Part shown: positions 9,282 through 17,239 of the stretch, in pieces
How the letters are laid out: each line of letters starts with the position of its first letter
How positions within the stretch are numbered: the stretch's first letter is position 1
Origin: Phyllobacterium zundukense
GTDB taxonomy: Bacteria; Pseudomonadota; Alphaproteobacteria; Rhizobiales; Rhizobiaceae
Reading direction: 5' to 3'
DNA length: 64,000 nt
Assembly (NCBI RefSeq): GCF_025452195.1
Contig: NZ_CP104973.1
Coordinates: 3,579,001 to 3,643,000 of the forward strand
Translations under genes and position numbers: made by a program
The notes under the pieces: model-generated
Seen by the model: the letters and a program-made list of their open reading frames with translations, nothing else
Told to the model about the DNA's origin: nothing
Database searches by the model: none

Positions 9282-9935
9282 TTGAGCGTCGAACCCTCTC
9301 CCGATTGCCCCATATGCGTCCGCCTGCATGATTTCATCGCCGAATGGCGGGTGAAGGAGCCGGGCTGGCACAATGCGCCCGTACCAACCTTCCTGCCCGT
9401 CAATGGCGTTCAATCGGTCAGGCTGCTCATCGTTGGTCTGGCGCCCGGCCTGCGCGGCGCCAACCGTACAGGACGGCCCTTCACCGGCGACTATGCCGGC
9501 GATCTTCTCTATAACACATTGAATGAATACGGTTTTTCGCGCGGTACATTCGCAGCGCGCCCCGATGATGGCCTGCAACTGATCGATACGGCCATCACCA
9601 ATGCGGTTCGCTGCGTTCCGCCGGAAAACAAGCCGGTTGGCGGCGAAATCAGCAATTGCCGGCGGTTTTTGACCCCGACCATCGAACAGTTCGTCAATTT
9701 GCGCGCCATTGTCACCCTCGGAACCATCGCGCACCAATCGACGGTCCGGGCCTTTGCCCAGCCCGTGGCGAAGTTTCCCTTCAGCCATGGCGGGCAATCC
9801 GACGTCGGCAGTATCCGGATCTTTTCGAGCTATCATTGCTCGCGCTACAACACCAATACCGGCCGCTTGACGACAGGGATGTTCAAGGGTGTGTTCGCAG
9901 AGGTCAGAGGCTATCTTGATGATATTGCTACGTAA
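9282..9935 (+). CDS. Uracil-DNA glycosylase, family 5 (UdgB) type
   Basis: Removes uracil (and in this family other deaminated bases) from DNA. The 217-residue protein has motif A as GLAPGLRGANRTGRPFTGD (about residues 51-69), in which Asp is absent from the usual GQDPY position, the sign of family 5 UdgB. Motif C is SSYHCSRYNTNTGRLT near the C terminus. The N-terminal CPICVRL suggests part of a cysteine cluster. The only in-frame start after the upstream stop is TTG 9282, with a weak upstream GACGGG. It is in the same frame as the NYN gene, separated by a single TGA plus 12 nt, so the two are probably cotranscribed. Confidence 0.88.
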   Translation: MSVEPSPDCPICVRLHDFIAEWRVKEPGWHNAPVPTFLPVNGVQSVRLLIVGLAPGLRGANRTGRPFTGDYAGDLLYNTLNEYGFSRGTFAARPDDGLQLIDTAITNAVRCVPPENKPVGGEISNCRRFLTPTIEQFVNLRAIVTLGTIAHQSTVRAFAQPVAKFPFSHGGQSDVGSIRIFSSYHCSRYNTNTGRLTTGMFKGVFAEVRGYLDDIAT

Positions 9936-9951
9936 TTTGCTGTCACGTACC

Positions 9952-10018
9952 CCCTCATGGTGAGCTTGTCGAACCACGCACTGCTGCTATGCGTGGTTCG
10001 ACAAGCTCACCATGAGGG
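9952..10018. repeat. REP-like palindrome, family A (perfect 29-bp arms)
   Basis: Arms at 9952-9980 and 9990-10018 are perfect inverted complements (core TGGTGAGCTTGTCGAACCAC) around a 9-nt loop. It lies between the convergent glycosylase and smpB genes and could also act as a bidirectional transcription barrier. The same core recurs at 12045-12230 and 18161-18359. Confidence 0.85.
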
Positions 10019-10040
10019 AGGTGGGTTGATGGCAAATATC

Positions 10041-10529
10041 TCAGCCGCGCTCTTTCATCAGCCGTGATTTTTCGCGGTTCCAGTCGCGCTGCTTTTCGGT
10101 TTCGCGCTTGTCATGCAGCTTCTTGCCGCGCGCGACGGCGATCTCAAGCTTGGCCCGGCCCTGGTCGTTGAAGTAGAGTTTCAGCGGCACGACCGTCATG
10201 CCCTCGCGATCCACGGATTGCGCCAGCCGCGACATTTCCCGTTTGGAAATCAACAATTTACGATGGCGGCGAGGTTCGTGGTTGAAGCGATTGGCCTGCA
10301 GATATTCCGGAATATACGAGTTGATCAGCCAGAACTCGCCATTCTCGAAACTCGCATAGCTCTCGGCAATATTCGACTGGTTGCGGCGCAGCGACTTGAC
10401 CTCGGTGCCCTGCAAAACAATGCCAGCCTCCAGCGTGTCGAGAATCTCGAAATTGAAGCGCGCTTTACGGTTTTCCGCGATGATTTTGCGAACCGTTATC
10501 GGTTTTGAGGCAGTTTTTGGCTTGTTCAT
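10041..10529 (-). CDS. smpB: SsrA-binding protein SmpB
   Basis: SmpB binds tmRNA and delivers it to stalled ribosomes for trans-translation. The 162-residue protein contains the conserved N-terminal region [20 protein letters not shown] and [20 protein letters not shown]. It also has [19 protein letters not shown] and the basic tail [19 protein letters not shown]. All are family hallmarks. It is separated from dapA by a repeat-bearing 76-nt gap, the usual dapA-smpB order of Rhizobiales. Confidence 0.97.
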   Translation of the reverse strand: MNKPKTASKPITVRKIIAENRKARFNFEILDTLEAGIVLQGTEVKSLRRNQSNIAESYASFENGEFWLINSYIPEYLQANRFNHEPRRHRKLLISKREMSRLAQSVDREGMTVVPLKLYFNDQGRAKLEIAVARGKKLHDKRETEKQRDWNREKSRLMKERG

Positions 10530-10560
10530 GCAATTTATATGGGATTCCTGATGTTCTTTC

Positions 10561-10604
10561 GCAATTCCGGACGAAAAACCGTTTCACACTTTTCCTGGAA
10601 TTGC
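10561..10604. repeat. Dispersed palindromic element, family B, copy 1
   Basis: The sequence opens GCAATTCCGGACG and closes TTCCTGGAATTGC, forming an 8-bp perfect outer stem (GCAATTCC/GGAATTGC) with A-rich interior. Near-identical copies are at 12694-12740 (diverged) and 19208-19251. Here it ends one base beyond the dapA stop codon and may serve as its terminator. Confidence 0.75.
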
Positions 10605-10605
10605 T

Positions 10606-11487
10606 CTAATTCACCAGACCGGCGTGCCGCATCGCCTGATCGATACGATCGGCGGTTTGGGCCTCGACCTGTACCATCGGCGAACGGAGCGCATTCTGCA
10701 TCTTGCCAAGTTTCGCCAGCGCATATTTCGGCCCGGAGGGGTTCGGTTCAAGGAACAGCGCCTTGTGCAACGGCATCAATTTATCTTGCAATACCAATGC
10801 CTTGTCGTATTCACCGGCCAGCGTCGCCGCCTGGAATTCCGCGCAAAGCCGCGGCGCGACGTTCGACGTCACCGAAATACAACCATGGCCGCCATGGGCG
10901 TTGAAGCCGAGCGCCGTCGCATCCTCGCCGGAGAGCTGGATGAAATCCGTGCCGCAGGTGATGCGCTGTTCCGAGACACGCTCGATCTTGCCAGTCGCGT
11001 CCTTGACGCCAGCTATGTTCTTGAAATCATTGGCAAGTTGACCCATCGTCTCCGGCGTCATATCGATGATCGACCGCCCCGGAATGTTATAGATGATGAT
11101 CGGCAGCGACACGGCTTCGGCGATCGCCTTGTAATGGGCGTAGAGGCCGCGCTGGCTCGGCTTGTTGTAATAGGGCGTGACGACGAGAATGGCATCGGCA
11201 CCGGCTTTTTCGGAAAACTCAGCCAATTCAATGGCTTCACGCGTATTGTTGGAGCCCGCGCCCGCAATCACCGGCACGCGCCCGGCGGCTTCCTCGATGC
11301 AAACCTCGACGACGCGCTTGTGCTCCGCATGGGAGAGCGTCGGCGATTCGCCGGTGGTGCCGACAGGGACCAACCCATTGGTTCCATTGTCTATTTGCCA
11401 GGAAACGAAGCCACGAAAGGCTTTCTCGTCGAACGCGCCGTCCTGATAGAAGGGCGTGACGAGAGCGGTGATTGAGCCTTTCAGCAT
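10606..11487 (-). CDS. dapA: 4-hydroxy-tetrahydrodipicolinate synthase
   Basis: DapA condenses pyruvate with aspartate semialdehyde in lysine and diaminopimelate synthesis. The 293-residue protein contains [34 protein letters not shown] with the catalytic tyrosine, and the Schiff-base lysine in [11 protein letters not shown]. It also has the [16 protein letters not shown] segment. Length is exactly typical. Its 3' end touches a dispersed palindrome, and the upstream region is the start of a 1.6-kb gene-free stretch. Confidence 0.97.
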   Translation of the reverse strand: MLKGSITALVTPFYQDGAFDEKAFRGFVSWQIDNGTNGLVPVGTTGESPTLSHAEHKRVVEVCIEEAAGRVPVIAGAGSNNTREAIELAEFSEKAGADAILVVTPYYNKPSQRGLYAHYKAIAEAVSLPIIIYNIPGRSIIDMTPETMGQLANDFKNIAGVKDATGKIERVSEQRITCGTDFIQLSGEDATALGFNAHGGHGCISVTSNVAPRLCAEFQAATLAGEYDKALVLQDKLMPLHKALFLEPNPSGPKYALAKLGKMQNALRSPMVQVEAQTADRIDQAMRHAGLVN

Positions 11488-12044
11488 GGGAAACTCCAGA
11501 TAATAATGATCAGCCCCGCGACCCTACCCGGTCATGAGGTGGCGCACCATAGTCGCGCGGGCTTTTGGTTACAAGTTCCTTTTGGTGATGGAAATCATCA
11601 ACTTGAGACAACTAAAATTCCCGCCCCGGTTGAAATTCTTGCAGCAGAATCGAGCTTTCTTGCATAGGAATCGCCAATTTTTGTCTGCGTTCGGCGCGAA
11701 TTCGTAGCATTTGCGCATCCAGATCGGGGTCCGAGCGCCGCAAACATGCCAATTTGGGCCGCCAAACGGGATGAAAGGCGGAAATTAAAGAAACGATCGT
11801 TCAATTAAGCGTTGGTTCATATGAAAGCACTCTGCGCCAATTTATGCAACTAGGTGTACGTGTCAGGTTGAGGCGGGCTTTTTTCGCGCGCGCAATATGC
11901 CCCAGTAATAATTTCGCCACCTCAAGAACAGCGTGTGGTGGGTTCAAGTAACAGCTTTTTGCACCGGAAACGCCTTACCGTGGATAAGTCCGGACTTTAT
12001 CGACGGGTGTTCGACTTTGGTAGGCTCTGGATGAGGGTCACCAT

Positions 12045-12230
12045 GTGCGTGGTTCGTCGTTCGACAAGCTCACGATGAAGAAGCTCACCATGAGGGAGGT
12101 AGTGGACTGCCTTAACATCGGTAGCGTCGGCGCATGGATCATCGTTTGCAGTTTTGGCTCCCTGCAATCAACCCACTTCCCTCATGGTGAGCTTCTTCAT
12201 CGTGAGCTTGTCGAACGACGAACCACGCAC
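12045..12230. repeat. Large inverted repeat, family A core with an internal expansion
   Basis: Arms 12045-12097 and 12178-12230 are perfect 53-bp inverted complements around an 80-nt centre. Each arm contains the family A core interrupted by a partial duplication (the CAAGCTCA motif appears twice). It is thus a longer derivative of the element at 9952-10018. Confidence 0.85.
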
Positions 12231-12693
12231 ATCGCTGAACCTGTCGAAGGGTAACCACCTTATGCCAACAAGTTACTTGAGCACTTCTGCCGAATTGCGA
12301 CCCACCGCGCGTGAACTCAGAAAGAGGCAGCGCAGACTTGTCCGCGCCGCCTCCTCCGTGCGCGTCCCTCCCCGAGGACGTGCTCCCCGTCCATTTCACC
12401 TGCTTCACGCACTTGCGAGGATGAAGCCGGTTGCGCCAACTGTTTTGGGCAGATCCGCCTGTGCAGGATTGTGGGCGAAGTTTCCCGCACGCGCGAAGAT
12501 TTGCCATGGAACAGCCGCCGTGCGAACGGGCATGCTTAACCACGCTTCGGTATTGCCAAATGAACTGGCCAAGCGAATTGGCCGAAGCGAACTGGAATGA
12601 GGCCTTCCAAGGGATGCCCAAGGCTCCGCATGACTGCGCGCTTCCGGCACATTCGCGATTACCCTCTCCCACAGGGTTCGGCCCCTCAGTTTT

Positions 12694-12740
12694 CGCAATT
12701 CCGATCGGGAAAACGGCTTGATAATTTTCCCGGAATTACT
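12694..12740. repeat. Dispersed palindromic element, family B, diverged copy 2
   Basis: Begins CGCAATTCCGATCGGGAAAA and ends TTTTCCCGGAATTACT. The outer stem is preserved with changes relative to the copies at 10561 and 19208, so it is an older or diverged copy. It closes the gene-free segment 12250-12690. Confidence 0.55.
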
Positions 12741-13068
12741 TCAGGAGCCGGCGAGCTTATGAATATATGTTGCCTTGCACTTTCGATCAAACGCCACCAC
12801 CCGGAGGCTCATGAACGGGCAACAAATATAAACCTGTTTATACACCCTTCTTCTGTGCGTGCATAGTTATATTGATTGACGAAAGGCGCTCATGACTTAA
12901 GCGGAATTGTATTCGGGGAAGTACCTAGCTCGTTTTATCTAAGCCTTATTTCGCATGGTCTCATTGCTATCTCATACCAAAGGCGTATGTTTGATACCGT
13001 TGGCTGCTGAGTAACTGGCCCCCGAGGAGGATACCGGCCCATGCAGCCCGAACGGGGAGTGCACGATC

Positions 13069-14133
13069 ATGGCGATCAATCCTCAAGTACAAGCACTGTT
13101 CTCAGTGCTTGGCATCACAACAAGTCCAAATCAGATAACCGGCATAGACGGTAATTTACTTCCAGAAATACTCAACGGGACCAGCGGCAGCGATTACATG
13201 CTTGGCCTGGGCGGCATCGACACCCTGAATGGTGGCGGCGGCAATGACTATCTCGAAGGCGGTATGGGAGCCGACGTTTTAGTTGGTGGGAGCGCCGCGA
13301 ATACGCAGGATACGCTTGGCTATGCTACGGCGGGCAGCGCGGTCAACGTGACCCTTGTCGCCAACGGCCTAGCCGCCCTCGTCGGTGGTGCAGCGCTCGG
13401 CGACGTCGCCACGGGATTTGAAAATGTCGTTGGTTCGGGTTTCGCCGATACCATCACTGGCGACAACCTTGCCAATGTGCTTGCCGGGTTGGACGGCGAC
13501 GACACGCTGAATGGCGGTGGTGGTGATGACACACTGATTGGCGGTGATGGGGCGGATAGGCTCAATGGCGGCGATGGCATCGATACGGTGGACTACAGCG
13601 GTTCAATACTCAACGTTGACGTAGACCTTTATGGAAGTAGTGGTTCAGAGGATGCCGTCGGCGATATTTACCAGGCGGTAGAGAATGCCGTTGGTGGTTC
13701 TGCCAATGACACCCTCGATGGCAACGACGATGCCAATCGACTGGATGGCGGAGGCGGCAACGACTGGCTACGTGGAAACGAGGGGAATGATATTCTCATT
13801 GGCGGTCTCGGTAGCGACATGTTAACCGGGGGCGACGGTTTCCGTGGCTCCGACTCGGGTGGTTCCGATAAATTCCAATACAGGTCATTGGCTGAAATAC
13901 TGTCCAATGATGTAATCAAGGCCTTTTTTAAAGACGATTTCATAGACCTTTCAATGGCAGATGCAGATCCAAATACCGCCGGGCGACAACCGTTTCATTT
14001 CGGTCCGGGTGTCGGACAAATCGAGTACTCCAGCGGGCTGTCCCCCACAATACACGTCACCGGTGAAAGCGGCGGCATCAATGTAATGATCCGAAACACG
14101 CTAGGACTGGAAGCCTACAATTTCATCTTCTGA
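13069..14133 (+). CDS. RTX-type calcium-binding repeat protein
   Basis: A 354-residue protein built largely of glycine- and aspartate-rich nonapeptides (GGxGxDxLx). There are three clusters, at about residues 44-75 (NGGGGNDYLEGGMGADVL), 140-180 (DDTLNGGGGDDTLIGGDGAD) and 220-255 (DGGGGNDWLRGNEGNDIL). These fold into calcium-loaded parallel beta-rolls. There is no Sec signal; such proteins are normally exported by a type I system through an uncleaved C-terminal signal, and the hydrophobic end LEAYNFIF fits that. No enzymatic domain is seen, and no type I secretion genes lie nearby. It stands alone in the accessory DNA between dapA and the lytic transglycosylase. Confidence 0.85.
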   Translation: MAINPQVQALFSVLGITTSPNQITGIDGNLLPEILNGTSGSDYMLGLGGIDTLNGGGGNDYLEGGMGADVLVGGSAANTQDTLGYATAGSAVNVTLVANGLAALVGGAALGDVATGFENVVGSGFADTITGDNLANVLAGLDGDDTLNGGGGDDTLIGGDGADRLNGGDGIDTVDYSGSILNVDVDLYGSSGSEDAVGDIYQAVENAVGGSANDTLDGNDDANRLDGGGGNDWLRGNEGNDILIGGLGSDMLTGGDGFRGSDSGGSDKFQYRSLAEILSNDVIKAFFKDDFIDLSMADADPNTAGRQPFHFGPGVGQIEYSSGLSPTIHVTGESGGINVMIRNTLGLEAYNFIF

Positions 14134-14187
14134 TTCATTAAATCAAGGCCGTTAAGCGTGGGAGGGGTCGGTGAAACGCGCTTCCCT

Positions 14188-14334
14188 CTCCGTCATCCTA
14201 AGTCCTCGGGTTAAACCCGAGGATGACCCGAGGACCCATTCTACCCATTCAAAATCTCGACTCCTTGAGGAGGAAATGATCTCCGCAAAGACAGATGGGG
14301 TCCTCGGGTCAAGCCCGAGGATGACGGAAAGGTT
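14188..14334. repeat. Palindromic element, family C, copy flanking the GIY-YIG gene (left)
   Basis: An inverted-repeat element: CTCCGTCATCCT...CGAGGACCCATTC on one side and GGGTCCTCGGGTCAAGCCCG...GATGACGG on the other. A central sequence contains GGAGGAAATGATCTC. The left arm here carries an extra partial duplication of the core. The centre as well as the arms are shared with the element at 14779-14938, so the two are copies of the same about 150-bp unit in direct orientation. Confidence 0.82.
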
Positions 14335-14408
14335 GATGCTTGGATGACGGAAAGGTTGGTGCTTAGATGCTGGAGAGGAACGAGCATCGAGGTGCCACAG
14401 GACAGCGT

Positions 14409-14693
14409 CTAGTAAAGTGTGTCGTAGAGATCTTCCCAATCCGGATTCATCCGTTCAATCAGATCAATCTTCCACTGCCGGTACCAGTGCTTTAAAGATT
14501 TCTCTCGCTGAATGGCCTCTACGATAAGAGCATGTTCCTCGTACCAGACCAGTCGTGTACAGCCATATTTCCAGGCAAATCCGGGTGTATGCCCTTCTTT
14601 GTGTTCATAGATGCGACCCGGAAGATCGGACGTCACGCCGATATAAAATGTTCCATTCTTGCGGTTGCCAAGGATGTAGACATAGCCACTCAT
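14409..14693 (-). CDS. Single-domain GIY-YIG endonuclease
   Basis: A 94-residue protein consisting of one GIY-YIG nuclease domain: GYVYILGNRKNGTFYIGVTS supplies the variant GIY/YIG strands (VYI...FYIGVT). An Arg follows in LPGRIYEHKEG, then the conserved YEEHALIVEAIQREKSLKHW segment containing the catalytic Glu. This is the YhbQ/UPF0213-like group, with no DNA-binding domain of its own. It lies between two direct copies of a 150-bp palindromic element (14188-14334 and 14779-14938), an arrangement suggestive of a small mobile unit. Family assignment is firm; biological role is unknown. Confidence 0.9.
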   Translation of the reverse strand: MSGYVYILGNRKNGTFYIGVTSDLPGRIYEHKEGHTPGFAWKYGCTRLVWYEEHALIVEAIQREKSLKHWYRQWKIDLIERMNPDWEDLYDTLY

Positions 14694-15126
14694 GCAGCGT
14701 AAGTCCGAAAAGTTCGCCAGTGCTCAGTCTGCTTCGCTAACATCGTTCGTGTAAATTGGACGAAAGGCTAACGCGCCACCTCTCCGTCATCCTCGGGCTT
14801 GACCCGAGGACCCATTCTACTCATCAAAATCTCGAATCTTTGGGGAGGAAATGATCTCTTCAAAGAAAGATGGGTCCTCGGGTTAAACCCGAGGATGACG
14901 GAGAGGTTGGAGTCAAGCCCGAGGATGACGGAAAGGTGGTGGATGACGGCAGAATGACGGAGAGTAGCTAGCTAAGGCTGCTGGGTCACGAACCCGTTAC
15001 CTTTAAAATCCGGCCCTTCCGGCTAACGCTTTGTTAAGAGTGCTTTCATACGTCCGCCATTATTATGTTATGGTCTTTTGGATCGAGGGGCTTTTCACGA
15101 TCCGCTTCAACATAACCGGTAGTTTT
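14694..15126. other. Intergenic stretch with a repeat and the lytic transglycosylase leader
   Basis: The centre is occupied by the right copy of the family C element (14779-14938) plus a further partial core at about 14908-14950. The last 120 nt, including AACGCTTTGTTAAGAGTG near 15026, probably hold the promoter of the transglycosylase gene. No coding frame was supported. Confidence 0.45.
14779..14938. repeat. Palindromic element, family C, copy flanking the GIY-YIG gene (right)
   Basis: Arms CTCCGTCATCCTCGGGCTTG...GAGGACCC and GGGTCCTCGGGTTAAACCCG...ATGACGGAG surround the same GGAGGAAATGATCTC centre as the copy at 14188. A third, partial half-palindrome follows directly. Related copies without this centre occur at 36131-36245 and 58471-58505. 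Confidence 0.85.
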
Positions 15127-17235
15127 ATGCTGAGAACTTCTGTTTTGCGTCATGTTCTTCTTGGCCTCACGCTCGCGTTGAGTGCGACGGCTTCGCACGC
15201 CCAAAATCCTGTGCCTTCGGCGGCGGTCCCTGTCCCCACGTTGAAGCCTTTCGCCCCGACGCAAACGCGCGTCAGCCCGGCCATCCAGGCGGCGATGCAT
15301 CCGGACCCGGTGACGACGGCGGGCATTGCCCAGCCCTCCAAGCCTACGGCCATCGCCGGGAGCCTGAAGAGCGGGCTCGATGCCATCGCTTCGGGTGACG
15401 TGCGGCGGGCGATCGGCATTCGCAACGGCCTGCCCGCGCAGGCGCTCGACCGGCATATATTGACCTGGGCTATCGGCCTTTCCAATGCGCCGGGCGTGCC
15501 AAGTTCCGAGATCGCGCAGGCCGCCGCAGAACTGCCGGGCTGGCCGGGCATGGCGACTTTCCGCAGCAATTCCGAACGGGCGCTTTACAAGGAAAATCCG
15601 GCGCCTTCGGTGGTGATCAGCGCCTTTGGCAATACCGCGCCGCAGACCTTCGAGGGCACGCTGATCCTCGCCCGCGCCTATGTGGCCAGCGGCAACCCGC
15701 GGGCCGCGCGGCAAATCCTCGGGCCGTTCTGGCGCACGAAGAAGCTCGATGACAATCAGGAGAGCATGATCCTCAAGGAGTTTTCCGGGGTCATTTCGCG
15801 CGAGGATCACCTGACACGCATGCTGACCATGCTCTATGAGGGCAAGGTGAAATCCGCCGGGCGCGTGGCCAAGCTTGCCGGGGCGACATCGCTGTATCAG
15901 GCCTTTGCCGCCGTGCTGCAAAAGGCGCCCGATGCCGGCAAGAAGCTGGGCCAAGTGGATGGATCCTGGGCGCAGAACGCCGCCTATATCTTCGCCAAGG
16001 CGCAATATTTGCGGCGGCAGGAGAAATACAAGGAAGCGGCGGACACAATGGCTGCGGCGCCGCGCGATGCGGCTTCGCTGGTCGATCCGGATGCGTGGTG
16101 GACCGAGCGCCGGGTGCTTTCGCGCGAATTGCTGGATATCGGCGATGCCAAGCGCGCCTACCGCGTTGCCGCCTCGCACAGCGCCGAGACACCGGCCGTT
16201 GCGGCGGACGCGGAGTTTCACGCGGGCTGGGTGGCACTCAGGGCGCTGAACGATGCGAAAACGGCGCAGAAGCATTTTGCCCGGATCGCCGAGATTTCAT
16301 CGAAGCCAATGTCGGCTTCCCGCGCCTATTACTGGCTCGGACGCGCGGCGGAGGCCGGCAGCGCGGGCAGCGCCAGCGAATATTACACGCGGGCTTCCCG
16401 CTATGGCACCACATTCTACGGGCAGCTCGCGGCGGCCAAGCTCGGGCAATCCGGGTTGCAACTGCCCTATCCCAAGCCGAGCGAAGCGGAGCGCACGCGC
16501 TTTGCGCAGCGCGAGGCCGTGCGGGCGATCCAGCGGCTCGAGGATACGGGCTACGATTCCCGTGCGGCGATGCTTTATACGAGCCTTGCGCAGGAACTCG
16601 ACAGTCCGGGCGAACTCGCGCTGCTGGCGGTGATGGCCGAGCGCAAGGGCAATCACTACGTCGCCCTGCGCGTCGGCAAGGCTGCGGCGCAGCGCGGCAT
16701 CGATGTGGGCGCCCTGTCGCATCCGATCGGCGCGATCCCCGGTAATGCGAACATTTCCGGCTCCGGCACCGCCCTCGCCTATGCCATCGCCCGGCAGGAG
16801 AGCGAGTTCAACCCTGCCGCCGTATCGAGCGCCGGGGCGCGCGGTCTGCTGCAGCTTTTGCCCGGGACGGCGAAGGGCGTCGCCACCCGCGCCGGCATGA
16901 GCTATTCGGCGGACCGCCTGACCACTGACGCGGCCTATAATGCGACGCTCGGCGCGAAATTCCTCGGCGAGCAGATCTCGAAGTTCGATGGTTCGTATGT
17001 GCTTACCTTTGCCGGCTACAATGCCGGCCCGACGCGGGCCAACCAGTGGATCGCGAAATATGGCGATCCGCGCGGCAAGCCGCTCGACGAGGTGGTCGAC
17101 TGGATCGAGCGCATCCCCTATACCGAGACACGCAATTACGTGCAGCGGGTGATGGAAAACTACGAGGTCTACAAGGCGCGGCTTACCGGCAAGGCGCAGA
17201 TCGAAAGCGATCTGACCGCCGGACGGCGCGGCTGA
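15127..17235 (+). CDS. slt: Soluble lytic murein transglycosylase
   Basis: Cleaves the MurNAc-GlcNAc bond of peptidoglycan to give anhydro-muropeptides in the periplasm. The 702-residue product has a signal peptide (MLRTSVLRHVLLGLTLALSA, cleavage after SHA) and a long superhelical region of TPR-like alpha repeats (about 80-540). The SLT catalytic domain contains AYAIARQESEFNPAAVSSAG with the catalytic Glu, then RGLLQLLPGTAK and FAGYNAGPTRANQWI. The start at 15127 is chosen because it gives the signal peptide; a frame open to 15031 would add 32 unlikely residues. Next to dapA is its usual Rhizobiales location, but here 3.6 kb of extra DNA separates them. Confidence 0.94.
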   Translation: MLRTSVLRHVLLGLTLALSATASHAQNPVPSAAVPVPTLKPFAPTQTRVSPAIQAAMHPDPVTTAGIAQPSKPTAIAGSLKSGLDAIASGDVRRAIGIRNGLPAQALDRHILTWAIGLSNAPGVPSSEIAQAAAELPGWPGMATFRSNSERALYKENPAPSVVISAFGNTAPQTFEGTLILARAYVASGNPRAARQILGPFWRTKKLDDNQESMILKEFSGVISREDHLTRMLTMLYEGKVKSAGRVAKLAGATSLYQAFAAVLQKAPDAGKKLGQVDGSWAQNAAYIFAKAQYLRRQEKYKEAADTMAAAPRDAASLVDPDAWWTERRVLSRELLDIGDAKRAYRVAASHSAETPAVAADAEFHAGWVALRALNDAKTAQKHFARIAEISSKPMSASRAYYWLGRAAEAGSAGSASEYYTRASRYGTTFYGQLAAAKLGQSGLQLPYPKPSEAERTRFAQREAVRAIQRLEDTGYDSRAAMLYTSLAQELDSPGELALLAVMAERKGNHYVALRVGKAAAQRGIDVGALSHPIGAIPGNANISGSGTALAYAIARQESEFNPAAVSSAGARGLLQLLPGTAKGVATRAGMSYSADRLTTDAAYNATLGAKFLGEQISKFDGSYVLTFAGYNAGPTRANQWIAKYGDPRGKPLDEVVDWIERIPYTETRNYVQRVMENYEVYKARLTGKAQIESDLTAGRRG

Positions 17236-17239
17236 TCGC

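Larger units (their letters stand above)
11488..13068. other. 1.6-kb region without a recognisable gene; repeats inside
   Basis: The first 500 nt should hold the dapA promoter. Separately listed repeats lie at 12045-12230 and 12694-12740. The segment between them (about 12250-12690) has open frames on both strands but none with a convincing start, ribosome binding site or family match. Its GC-rich, frame-indifferent look and repeat borders suggest a dispersed repetitive element rather than a gene. 12750-13040 is AT-rich and is probably the promoter region of the RTX gene. No known ncRNA was recognised. Confidence 0.5.

Noticed and set aside
11598..11804. 68-codon frame upstream of dapA
   Set aside because: No ribosome binding site, no family similarity, and it lies in the likely dapA promoter region.
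11980..12000. RNase P-like string GGATAAGTCCGGAC
   Set aside because: Only this short string resembles RNase P RNA; no surrounding helices or conserved partner sequence were found.
12154..12600. 148-codon frame and its antisense partner
   Set aside because: Begins inside an inverted repeat and reads through repeat DNA; similar open frames exist on both strands, so no coding signal.
14188..14938. CRISPR-like repeats
   Set aside because: Only two direct copies with a gene between, and the units are palindromes; no regular spacers or cas genes.
11818..15052. Shared 13-mer GAGTGCTTTCATA near 11820 (inverted) and 15040
   Set aside because: Too short to show that these are the broken halves of one ancestral dapA-slt intergenic region.
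15046..16275. 409-codon minus-strand open frame
   Set aside because: Antisense to the lytic transglycosylase; GC-rich codon bias on the sense strand makes long antisense frames common. Composition is Arg/Gly-rich and unlike a protein family.
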